Assembly: GCA_948441955.1 (NCBI GenBank) | Contig: CAOJQZ010000055.1 | Span: forward strand, 1-16,065 | Length of the DNA: 16,065 nt | Direction: 5' to 3' | Origin: an uncultured Lachnospiraceae bacterium | GTDB lineage: Bacteria > Bacillota > Clostridia > Lachnospirales > Lachnospiraceae | In this document: piece by piece, positions 6,922-15,100 of the stretch | Position numbering within the stretch: position 1 is the stretch's first letter | How the letters are laid out: each line of letters begins with the position of its first letter | Program-made: the position numbers and the translations under genes | The notes under the pieces: model-generated | Databases searched by the model: none | What the model was told of the DNA's origin: nothing | The model's input: the letters and a program-made list of their open reading frames with translations, nothing else

Positions 6922-7413
6922 TTAATCAATAAAATTACTTTTTGCGCCAATAATTGTAGATGCTTCTTGGTTTTTGTTATCTGTACAGGAGAACAGAAAC
7001 AGATTACCGGAGAGCTGTTCTATGGAAAAACTATGTATCTCAAGGATCGTTCTTCCGGAGGAAGCGGAAACGTTTACACCCTTCTTTGTAAAGAGTTCTT
7101 TTAATTCCTGCCCATAAGCATAGATATACGTATAATAAGTTTCATTTTCATAGAGCTGTTCCATAATCAGCGCTTCGCATCCGTCAAAGTTTCCGACATA
7201 AACGCTGCCATGAAAATCACTTTGATGAACCTTTTCACTTATATAGGACAGACATGTCCGTGATGTATAATTTAAAGAAGAATTCTCTGTTGTATTTTGA
7301 TAGATTCTTGCAGCAAGAAGGATTACCGTGAGAGCGGATAAAGCAAATACAAAAAATAATGCTACTGGAAACAGAAAATCTATCATATGTTTACGTTTTA
7401 TCTGAAACCGCAT
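6922..7413 (-). CDS. Pilus-locus membrane-anchored protein, probably DUF4860 family
   Basis: This protein of 163 residues has a short basic N terminus (MRFQIKRKH), one transmembrane segment at about 13-35 and an extracellular domain. The pattern IDFLFPVALFFVFALSALTVI, followed by R-T-C-x-x-Y-I-x-x-K-V-x-Q-x-D, resembles what I remember of DUF4860 proteins found in clostridial pilus or type II secretion clusters. This family assignment is from memory and was not searched. There is no Glu at +5 and no clear prepilin-peptidase site. The start codon overlaps the stop of the upstream gene (TAATG), so it is translationally coupled. It is likely a minor pilus subunit or assembly factor (inference). 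Confidence 0.7.
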   Translation of the reverse strand: MRFQIKRKHMIDFLFPVALFFVFALSALTVILLAARIYQNTTENSSLNYTSRTCLSYISEKVHQSDFHGSVYVGNFDGCEALIMEQLYENETYYTYIYAYGQELKELFTKKGVNVSASSGRTILEIHSFSIEQLSGNLFLFSCTDNKNQEASTIIGAKSNFID

Positions 7414-7745
7414 TAGTTTTCCTTCCTTTCAATAATTGTTACATCCGGCAGAATATTTGAGCCGGAAGTACGATAATCTACAAAAAACAAATCTTCATCA
7501 TAGGTAAGTCCATAATTCTCCCTGAGATATTCAAGATTTCCCGGATAAGTACCCTCTACAGCGTAGCAATAGGTGATACTGCGCATAATTGCATTTTCAA
7601 GGCTTTCCTTCTGCCTTTTTTTTGTACTTGCAGAAAGAGAGGATATTCCCTGGACAAAAAGGAAAAGGACCAGTGAAAATACGCAGACGGAAAGGATAAA
7701 TCTGGGCGGATGATACGACTGCTTCTTATATTCAAAACGTTTCAT
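7413..7745 (-). CDS. Small pilin-like protein with YPGNLEYL motif
   Basis: This protein of 110 residues has a basic N terminus, one membrane segment (about 17-35), an amphipathic helix and a small extracellular domain. The stretch CYAVEGTYPGNLEYLRENYGL (about residues 60-80) is typical of small pilin-like proteins, in which a YP motif follows the long N-terminal helix. The classical G|FTLxE leader is absent. It may represent a pilin subunit processed differently or not at all. It is 29 bases downstream of the pilC-like gene, with AAAGGAG as RBS, and shares TAATG with the next gene. Function is inferred mainly from its position in the pilus operon. Confidence 0.7.
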   Translation of the reverse strand: MKRFEYKKQSYHPPRFILSVCVFSLVLFLFVQGISSLSASTKKRQKESLENAIMRSITYCYAVEGTYPGNLEYLRENYGLTYDEDLFFVDYRTSGSNILPDVTIIERKEN

Positions 7746-7774
7746 ACTACTGTGCTCCTTTAAAAAACAAACAT

Positions 7775-8809
7775 TTATATGCTGGACATAATTCCCATAA
7801 GCGGCAGCATAACTGACAAAAGGATTACACCAACGATCAGGGATAATAAAATAACCAAGGTAGGTTCTAATACCGCAAGAATATTATTCATACGGGTATC
7901 AATATCCTCCTGATAAAGCGATGCAATCTGCTCCATTACCTGATCCATAGAGCCTGTCTTTGAACCAATGGAGGCCATCCGTGCATAAACGCCGGTGAAC
8001 ATGCCGGAGGTAAACAAAGCCTGTGATAAATCGGTGCCTTCATCCACTTTTTTCTGGCACAGATCAATTTTCTCCTGAAAGAGAGGATCATCATTCAGAG
8101 AATTGACAAGTTCCATGCTTCTCTCCGGATTTAGTCCACTGCTCAATGTTAGGGCCATGCCGCTGGCAAAACGGCAGGCTGCGATTTCTTCGTAGATATT
8201 TTTTGTGAATTTCATTTTATATCCCAGGGAAAGTAACAGATTCCTTCCGGAAGCTGTGCGCGTACCGTAGAAAATAAATAAAACAATCATAACTAATAGA
8301 AGAATAAATGCAATAGAATAATGGTTAATTGCTGTTCCAATATTCATAAGTACCCGGGAAAATCCAGTCATTTCCGTGCCAAGCTGTATAAATACCTGAT
8401 TAAAAATAGGCATAACCTTCACAAGAAGGACAACAATGACAATGGCCATCATTCCTGTCATTATCATTGGATATGTAATAGAATTACGGATACTTTTATT
8501 TATAGAATCTTCTCTTTCATAGTGGTTTTTAAGAGATTCCATAACCTCGTCAAGAGTACCTGTTTCCTCGCCGATCTGAATCATATGAAGCATGTAGGAG
8601 GGATAAATATTTACAGATTCAAGAGCCTGATAAAAGCTTCCGGTTTCCTGCATGTTATCCAGAAGTGCACGAAGGATTTCCTGTTCGTCTGAAGAGGAAG
8701 CATCCTCAAGCATAATTGTAAGTCCCTCCATAGCTGAAATTCCTGATTTTAAAATCAGAGCGGCTTGTCCACAGAAGGAGGACAGCTCCATATTTGTAAA
8801 TGGTTTCAT
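7775..8809 (-). CDS. pilC: PilC/GspF-family pilus platform protein
   Basis: This is the inner-membrane platform protein of type IV pilus and type II secretion machines (344 residues). It contains two homologous cytoplasmic T2SSF domains, about 7-134 and 209-335. Each carries the conserved glycine motif: IGEETGTL at 79-86 and IGSKTGSM at 281-288. Three transmembrane segments lie at about 112-136, 163-182 and 313-336. It is shorter than classical PilC (around 400 residues) because the extra N-terminal section is missing, as is common in Gram-positive and GspF-like forms. The RBS GGAGGT is good, and the gap from the transglutaminase gene is 20 bases. It would receive the ATPase on the cytoplasmic side and feed pilins into the fibre. 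Confidence 0.93.
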   Translation of the reverse strand: MKPFTNMELSSFCGQAALILKSGISAMEGLTIMLEDASSSDEQEILRALLDNMQETGSFYQALESVNIYPSYMLHMIQIGEETGTLDEVMESLKNHYEREDSINKSIRNSITYPMIMTGMMAIVIVVLLVKVMPIFNQVFIQLGTEMTGFSRVLMNIGTAINHYSIAFILLLVMIVLFIFYGTRTASGRNLLLSLGYKMKFTKNIYEEIAACRFASGMALTLSSGLNPERSMELVNSLNDDPLFQEKIDLCQKKVDEGTDLSQALFTSGMFTGVYARMASIGSKTGSMDQVMEQIASLYQEDIDTRMNNILAVLEPTLVILLSLIVGVILLSVMLPLMGIMSSI

Positions 8810-8829
8810 AAATAGACCTCCGTTTTAAT

Positions 8830-9783
8830 TTAATATAAATATTTTACCGTATAGTTACTTCCGTCACCAATATAATTTTTGACCGATGAACCGCTGTTAT
8901 TAGCGGCAAGAGTCGGATCTATCAAAGACCAGTTTTTGCCGTCGAATTCAATAATATTATCTATCCATCCGCTCTCATGAAGATACACACTGATCCACGC
9001 ATGATAAGCGTCGCCGGAGTAACCGACAACCAGCTTTGTAGGAATATTCTGGGAGCGGAGCATAGCTGCCATAAGAGAAGCATAATCAAAACAAATTCCC
9101 TTTTTTGTTTTCATTGTATTATCAATATCCGGGATATATCCTGCTTCTGTATTTTCAGCCAATTCCGTGTCATAAATAATAGTTCCGATAACATAATTAT
9201 AGACCTGTCCTACATAATCCAGATCTCCGGAGGAACTGTCGGAAAGTTCGGCAGCATATTTAACTGCTTCATAGTCCGGCGTAAACCAAACGTACTGGTT
9301 AGGATACAGAAATGGCTTGAATTCATCATTTAAGGTCACGTTTATATCCTGAGAAAATGAAAGTGCGAACATATCGTCAAAGGCATGCTCCAGCACATTA
9401 AGATGATAACTGCCGTCTCCTCCTGAGAGAGGAAATGATTCATAAGAACCGGTTGTCAGAGTATAGGTATATATCGTTCCGTCAGGAACAGTAACCTGTA
9501 GTTTTGCTTCGTCTGCTTCTCCCTGATACTGTATCATAAAATAGCCTTCTGCAATATTAGAAGCATCTATGGAAACAATTTCGTTTCCATAAACAACTGT
9601 TCCTGAAGCTGTCGGAAGAAGATAATCATGGATTGTTGTTCTTTTTTCATCCTTTTTATGATTCTTTGAGGAGGAGGACGCAGAGACCGAGGAGGTATCG
9701 CTGCTGTCTGAACAGCCAATCAAAAAGAAAACTGCCAGACAAATTATCAGAAATCCCCGGATACGGATTAGTTTCCTCTGCAC
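8830..9783 (-). CDS. Transglutaminase-like lipoprotein
   Basis: This predicted lipoprotein (317 residues) has a signal peptide ending in the lipobox LIGC, with lipidated C24, followed by a serine-rich linker (25-40). The C-terminal half is a transglutaminase-like domain with a complete Cys-His-Asp triad: C231 in KGICFDYASLM, H261 in AYHAWISVY and D289 in SLIDPT. Such domains act as peptidases, amidases or cross-linkers; the substrate is unknown here. The first ~150 residues outside the linker look like a beta-rich domain. The start codon is GTG, supported by AAAGGAGG at 9791-9798. Its position between the sigma-factor module and pilC implies an extracellular role in pilus assembly, modification or anchoring (inference). 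Confidence 0.88.
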   Translation of the reverse strand: MQRKLIRIRGFLIICLAVFFLIGCSDSSDTSSVSASSSSKNHKKDEKRTTIHDYLLPTASGTVVYGNEIVSIDASNIAEGYFMIQYQGEADEAKLQVTVPDGTIYTYTLTTGSYESFPLSGGDGSYHLNVLEHAFDDMFALSFSQDINVTLNDEFKPFLYPNQYVWFTPDYEAVKYAAELSDSSSGDLDYVGQVYNYVIGTIIYDTELAENTEAGYIPDIDNTMKTKKGICFDYASLMAAMLRSQNIPTKLVVGYSGDAYHAWISVYLHESGWIDNIIEFDGKNWSLIDPTLAANNSGSSVKNYIGDGSNYTVKYLY

Positions 9784-9817
9784 TTTTATAGCCTCCTTTC
9801 GTACTAAAATCTGATTT

Positions 9818-10537
9818 TTATTTTACTGTAAGTATAAGATGCAGTTCATTTTCAGCGTAGTCGGGTATATAGATATTTAATGATTCATTACTATATGGAA
9901 ATGCCACGCATCCGGTAGAAGTATCATAAGATACAGGACGGATTTCCTGGCCGTTTAGGCTGACTGCCTTTATTTCCTCATAATTAATTCCTGTACCTGC
10001 GTCAGACAGATACAGATAAACATTTTCTCTATCTATATTATTAGATACCACTAGCGGGGCTTCCTTGTCAACATTTTCTACGTCCACAAAATGAGTTACT
10101 GTCTGATGATTTATGAGAGTTACGGATATCATCATCTGTCCATTCAGACCCGGCTCAATTGTATAGACGTGAGCTTCTGTTTCATATACCGGTATATTCC
10201 GTCCGCCAATAGCTGCAGTAACACGCTGTACCGGCATAAAGGTATCGACATTTACTTCATAGACAGGATTTGCCGCCTTTTTTCCTGACATAGCACTTAT
10301 AGTAAAGGAGGGAGAAATAAATAAAAATGGTATCATTAAAAAGAGAACCATAACAATTACAAGTACTGTACGCTGCAAGGCGAACCGTTCCTTCCGGTAA
10401 TTACTGTAGGCGGTCAGTACGTCAAGAGGTATCGTGTTGGGTTCTACCTGACTTATTTTAAATACATTTTCAAGAATTTTACTGGCTTCATCAATATCTA
10501 ACTGTGGCTCAGCTGCTTTTTTTCTAAATTGTAACAT
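9818..10537 (-). CDS. Membrane protein in anti-sigma position with extracellular Ig-like domain
   Basis: This single-pass membrane protein of 239 residues has a cytoplasmic N terminus of about 55 residues, a transmembrane segment at about 57-79, and an extracellular beta-rich part. The C terminus (about 160-239) has an Ig-like pattern, with DAGTGINYEEIKAVSLNG and IPDYAEN. It follows the sigma-factor gene by 19 bases, with GGGGAG as RBS, the usual place for an anti-sigma factor. The N-terminal segment contains a short helical region (DIDEASKILENVFKIS) that could hold a sigma factor. I see no zinc anti-sigma HxxxCxxC motif and do not recognise a named family, so the anti-sigma role is inference from topology and order. 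Confidence 0.65.
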   Translation of the reverse strand: MLQFRKKAAEPQLDIDEASKILENVFKISQVEPNTIPLDVLTAYSNYRKERFALQRTVLVIVMVLFLMIPFLFISPSFTISAMSGKKAANPVYEVNVDTFMPVQRVTAAIGGRNIPVYETEAHVYTIEPGLNGQMMISVTLINHQTVTHFVDVENVDKEAPLVVSNNIDRENVYLYLSDAGTGINYEEIKAVSLNGQEIRPVSYDTSTGCVAFPYSNESLNIYIPDYAENELHLILTVK

Positions 10538-10556
10538 ATAGGTATTACTCCCCTTC

Positions 10557-10826
10557 TTATTGCTGTAGTATCTGGCCCAAATGTTTTTTACCAGTATCTA
10601 AATATCTTTTTACGGAGCTACGGCTGATATCCATAAGATCAGCAATATCATCATGTTTCATATTCCGATAATATTTCAGAATAATGACCTGGGCTTCTGT
10701 AAATGGAAGCTTAAGAATCTGGTTCATGATATATTTTTGGGAATCAATTTCTATTACTTCTGCTTCCAGATTATCGGAAGCAACAAAATGCCGCTCATCT
10801 GTTACTACATTATTATAATTCACCAT
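10557..10826 (-). CDS. Sigma factor region 4 half (C-terminal fragment)
   Basis: The 89-residue fragment carries sigma-70 region 4 at about 40-85: LPFTEAQVIILKYYRNM, then the helix-turn-helix DIADLMDISRSSVKRYLD that contacts the -35 element. The first 30 residues are linker. The ATG at 10826 has no purine-rich RBS upstream (the preceding bases are CTTTACGATAATGAA), so independent translation would be weak, unless ribosomes reinitiate after the TAA 27 bases earlier. Confidence 0.7.
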   Translation of the reverse strand: MVNYNNVVTDERHFVASDNLEAEVIEIDSQKYIMNQILKLPFTEAQVIILKYYRNMKHDDIADLMDISRSSVKRYLDTGKKHLGQILQQ

Positions 10827-10853
10827 TTCATTATCGTAAAGCTTTTGTTTCTT

Positions 10854-11120
10854 TTAGAGACTGTAGCAGATACGGAAATTAATTTGATTGAGCCATGCAA
10901 TGACAAGAGTCGGGTCTTTAAGCTTCGAAAGATTTTTTAGAGCAAGTATATAGGTTTCCTGCAGGGCGTCCTGCGCCAGATATTCATCCCTCAAATAACA
11001 ATATGCAAAATAATACTGCTTTTCATAAGTTGCAGCATATAATTCTGCAAATGCATCACTATCTCCCATCTGTGCGTGTGAAACCAGATCAGCTATGTAC
11101 TTATAATCCAAAGCGGGCAT
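10854..11120 (-). CDS. Sigma factor region 2 half (N-terminal fragment)
   Basis: This 88-residue open frame contains the sigma-70 region 2 fold. The core-binding and -10 recognition part runs over about residues 10-70, including YLAQDALQETYILALKNL, the counterpart of the usual D-x-x-Q-E-T-F motif. It ends abruptly after FRICYSL, where the linker to region 4 should begin. The ATG at 11120 has GGAG at 11129-11132 and a good distance. Alone it could bind core polymerase but lacks -35 recognition. Confidence 0.75.
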   Translation of the reverse strand: MPALDYKYIADLVSHAQMGDSDAFAELYAATYEKQYYFAYCYLRDEYLAQDALQETYILALKNLSKLKDPTLVIAWLNQINFRICYSL

Positions 11121-11134
11121 TGATATTTCTCCTT

Positions 11135-11839
11135 TTATGTTGTTTCATAAGTGTCTTCATTGTATATGCGTTTATTAGAGAGCGCAATCAGATCTGTAAT
11201 TGATCGTATAGATGGGCCTTCCTCGAAAGCAATACCATAGCGATAGAAGATGGGATATGTCCCTTCTAAAGAATTGTGGCGTTCTACTTTTACCTCAATA
11301 CGTTCTAAGAAATTATTAAGTTTCTCATTATTACATTCTTTAAATAAAGCAATAAATTTATTTCCGCCATTGCGACCGACAAAACAAAAATTTAGTGATG
11401 TGGACTGCAGAATACCAGAAAATTCACGAATTAATTCATTTCCCTGAGTGTGTCCGTAAGTCTGATTAACCTTCTGAAGGTTTGTAAGATCAAACATAAT
11501 ACATCCAATACCATCAGGAATCGGTTTGTCAAGATACTTTTCAATAATTGAGTCACAGCTGTAACGGTTGGCAATGCCGGATACCGGGTCGGAAGACAAT
11601 GCGAAATCCAGCTCTCTATATTCTCTTTTGAAAGAAGAAAACAGGCTGAAATCCCAAAATATAAAAAAGAAGGATAAGCCAAGCGCAATCCACAGCACGA
11701 TACAGAGCATACGGATGTGTACATCAGAGGCAATTAGCTGATAAAGCTCTTTATCTGTTAATATAACAAATAAGCTTACTGCTGTTATACAGATAAATAA
11801 AATCAGCTGTATGGTTTTAAATGTGTCAAATTTTTTCAT
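11135..11839 (-). CDS. Membrane GGDEF-domain protein with degenerate active site
   Basis: This protein of 234 residues has two transmembrane segments (about 10-27 and 43-63) with a very short outer loop, then a cytoplasmic GGDEF domain (about 75-230). The substrate motif FDLTNLQKVNQTYGH (116-130) is close to the normal form. The catalytic signature is GGNKF (158-162) instead of GGDEF, which loses the metal-binding acidic residue and the glutamate. No RxxD inhibitory site precedes it. It is therefore probably not a diguanylate cyclase; it may bind a nucleotide or protein partner (inference). It is the first gene of the pilus operon, with a strong GGGGG RBS (11846-11850), 14 bases before the sigma factor, so a regulatory role over pilus expression is likely. 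Confidence 0.85.
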   Translation of the reverse strand: MKKFDTFKTIQLILFICITAVSLFVILTDKELYQLIASDVHIRMLCIVLWIALGLSFFFIFWDFSLFSSFKREYRELDFALSSDPVSGIANRYSCDSIIEKYLDKPIPDGIGCIMFDLTNLQKVNQTYGHTQGNELIREFSGILQSTSLNFCFVGRNGGNKFIALFKECNNEKLNNFLERIEVKVERHNSLEGTYPIFYRYGIAFEEGPSIRSITDLIALSNKRIYNEDTYETT

Positions 11840-12125
11840 ATATTTCCCCCTTATTGCTTTAATAATTACGCTATATACATAGTAATTGTGAAAATAATTT
11901 TACTACAATATAGCATAGATACAAAATGATGACTTATTTTTTAAGTAAAATTTTATCTTTATTAGAAAAAATTAAAAAAATATTAAAAATTTGAGCCATT
12001 TTTATTTTTCGACATCTCTTTATAAATGAAGACAAAATTATTTCTATGAGTTTCTATACGAACAACTTTGTAAAAACAATTCGTAATAAGTTATAGAGCC
12101 AGAAGGAAGAGAAAGGAGAAGTAAC
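11840..12125. promoter_or_regulatory. Divergent intergenic region between pilus operon and adhesin
   Basis: These 286 AT-rich bases hold the outward promoters. A minus-strand promoter candidate is TTGTAG (11908-11903), an 18-base spacer and TACTAT (11884-11879); it overlaps an inverted repeat AATTAC/GTAATT (11864-11869 and 11882-11887). The middle part (about 11930-12000) has long A and T runs, possibly UP-element or bent DNA. No plus-strand promoter stood out. The adhesin RBS is AAAGGAGA (12112-12119). I saw no GEMM-type c-di-GMP riboswitch. Confidence 0.4.
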
Positions 12126-15100
12126 ATGAAAAAGAATTTCAAACGGTGGACAGCGCTTCTGTTGGCGGTTCTTATGGTTTTATCGACTTGTCTGTATTCC
12201 GCAGATAGTTTTCTGTGGGCAGCAGATGGTGAGACAGAGAGCTTTGACGCTACAGTTGAAAGAGGAGCTGTCGTAGAGAACACGGCTGATACGGACGCCG
12301 GGACTATTCAGGTGGAGGATCCTGGGCCGGTGACGGAAACTCAGGAGATCGTGATTCCTGAGCAGGCGGATCAGCTTGAGGCGGAAGCGAATACCGCACA
12401 GCCGGAGGCTGATACAGAGCCGGTGCAGGAGGAGGCAGAGGATGTTCCTTCCGAAGCAGCAGATACTCCGGCGGATGTATCTCTTGGTCAGACTGTAGAA
12501 GTAACGCCTTCGGAGAATGTTGAAAATACTTATAATGTAACATTCTATAGACCGGCAGTGGAGGGAGGCACTCTCAGAGTGTGGACTGAGGGCAGCGAAA
12601 AGAAAGATGTAGCTTATATTGACGGGAGATACACAGAAGAGGTGAAGGAAGGTACTACGCTTTATTTTGAGATAAAGTGTACTGGAAACTATTTTGTTGA
12701 CCAGATAATGGATCAAAATGGCGCTGCAGTTGGAGCTGAAAGTATAAACGGGAATATTTCTACATACAAAATGGCAATTAATGGAAACATGGAAATTACT
12801 ATTTTGTACCGGGAGGTTCCGAAAGAGGATGCTTCGGAGGAAACCACAGAGGAAACAGCAGAAGATGTAACAGAAAATGAGGAGAAGGACGAGACAAGTG
12901 AAAAGGAAGCAGCAGAAGATAACAATTATGAAAATGATAAAAATAATCTTTCTGAAGCTATGGATAAAGCGTCACAGATTTTTGACAATATGAAAAGCTC
13001 CCCGTCTCTGTTAGCTATCACAGATGGAAGTGGTAATACGAAAGAAGTGACGATTGCTATCGGAGAGACAATAACATTAGAGGATAGCGAAGGGGCGAAT
13101 GCGCTGGGATCGAATACCTGGGAATCTGATAATACGGAAGCAGTAAGTGTTGTTAAAAATTCAAATAACGGAAAGGAGGCTTCTGTTATAGGGCTTGCAG
13201 AGGGTGAAGCGATTATTACACATTCCTGGAAGGGATTCATGGGATGGGGCGGCGGTTCTAATACGTTTAAAGTAATAGTCAAGGATGTGAAAGTATCAAA
13301 TATTAGTATCATAGATACAGAATCAGGAAACCCTGTCGATTCTTTAAGCATGAATACTTATGAAGAAGCAAGCCTTACTGCAGTCATTTTACCGGAAAAT
13401 GCTACAAATAAAGAAGTTGCATGGTCATCTTCTGATTTGGAAATTGTTACTGTCGAGAATGGAAAAGTAACCGCTCGAAAGGCAGGCAGTGCAATGATAA
13501 CGGCTGCGGCAAAGGATGGTTCGGGAACTTCTGTTTCTATAGCTGTAGAAGTTACTGATGTAGCTGTAGAAAGTATTCATATTACCTCGGATTCTGGTTC
13601 AAGAACTGTGAATGTAAACGGGACTTTACTGTTAAAGGCAGAGGTATTGCCGGAAAATGCAACAGATCAGTCTGTGGAATGGATATCGGATGATAACAAT
13701 ATTGCAACGGTAAATGAAAATGGTCTGGTTACAGGTATCAGCGAGGGTACTGTGACTATCAGGGCTAAACATGATGAGACGGAAGACACCATTCAGTTAA
13801 TTGTTCAAAGAAATGAAATGACAGGATTTGATGTTCTTGCAGATAAGACAAGAGTCGTTGTAGGCAATACAGTAAAGGTTTCTGCTATTATTCAGCCGGA
13901 GGGATATCCGAATCGGAGTGTTACGTGGACTTCCTCAGATGAAACGATTGCAGCAGTAGACAGTAATGGGATTGTTACAACTACAGGAACGGGTATGGTA
14001 ACAATCAAGGGTATCGCTAATGATAATCAAAGCTTTTTTGATGAAGTTATAATTCAGGTAGAGGATGTTAAAGCAGAGAAGGTTACGATCATTGGAAATG
14101 ATAAAACATTCCTTATAGCAGGCGTAGGAGAGTTAGACCTAAAAGCCGCAGTCGAACCGGAAAATGCAAAAGATAAAGAGATAGAATGGAGCACTTCGGA
14201 TGAAACGATTGCAACGGTAGACAGGAACGGCCATGTTGTTGCAGTAGGTCAGGGTAAAGTGATTATTAGAGCTGAGAATCCATCATCGGGTGCATATGAC
14301 GAAGTAGCAATTACAGTATACGATTCGGCCCCTCTGGATTTAGACATTCAGGTATGGGTTACGAATCAATATCAGAAGTCAAATGTAGGAATTCATGTAC
14401 CCGCTGACGGCACGCCAATAGATCCCCATTCAGCGATGAGTGAAATTTTTACAAATGGAGATAAAAGCTATAAATTTACAGGAATTATCCGTTATAGTGA
14501 GCTTATAGGAGATCAACCTGTGTGGAGTGATCTTCAAACAAAAGATATTGTAAAGAAGCTCCGCTATAATACGAAACTTCGATATGTTGAATATACTACG
14601 GTGAATAATCCCGGAGAAAATGACTGGAAACGTGTAGAGCAGAATAATAATGGTAAATTATGTGCATTTTATGAGTTCCTGCGGGGGGCAACAAATGATG
14701 GCTCAGATGTGAATATTGTTATCGGAGACTGGCCCTATGGAGATAATGAGGGCTCAGGACACGATAATCATACTATTCAGGTTAAGGTTATAAATGACGA
14801 TACAGGAAACGAAATATATGATTCCGGAGTTATGCGCTATGATAATAATTCTAATGGGTATTATGGAAAGATTAAACTTGGATGTGATACATCCAGATAC
14901 GAGGTGGATTATGCGACAATCCAGGATAGTAATGGAACACTGGAAAGGATAGATGCAGATGAGATTTCCCCAGAAGGAATCAGCGTACTTTTCCAATCGG
15001 GCAAAAAGAATCGTTATGTTATAGTGGCTCATATCAAAGCAAAAGAGTTTCATGTATCATATGACGCAAATGGCGGAACAGGGAATGTGCCTGAAACGGA

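Larger units (their letters stand above)
10557..11120 (-). pseudogene. ECF-type sigma-70 factor interrupted by one in-frame TAA
   Basis: Reading the minus strand from the ATG at 11120, one frame gives a complete ECF-like sigma factor of about 187 codons, except for a TAA at 10856-10854. Region 2 lies before the stop and region 4 after it. After the TAA the same frame continues as K-K-Q-K-L-Y-D-N-E and then M-V-N-Y, so no frameshift is involved, only one codon. A single base change from, for example, TTA (Leu) or AAA (Lys) would explain it. No Shine-Dalgarno sequence precedes the ATG at 10826, which argues against a deliberately separate second gene. Alternatives are a sequence error, read-through, or a two-polypeptide sigma factor as in the SigO/RsoA system. 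The gene follows the GGDEF-like gene by 14 bases and precedes the putative anti-sigma gene. Confidence 0.75.

Noticed and set aside
10827..10853. Frameshift between the two sigma-factor halves
   Set aside because: The 27 bases between the TAA and the next ATG are nine codons in the same frame as both halves; only the stop codon separates them.
11840..12125. c-di-GMP riboswitch before the pilus or adhesin genes
   Set aside because: Expected from the biology, but none of the conserved GEMM-I motif elements could be found on either strand by eye.
12044..13351. Minus-strand open frames antisense to the adhesin start (Ser/Phe/Leu-rich)
   Set aside because: They overlap each other and the well-supported adhesin frame, and their composition is the complement of Glu/Ala/Asp-rich coding sequence; no RBS or known domain.
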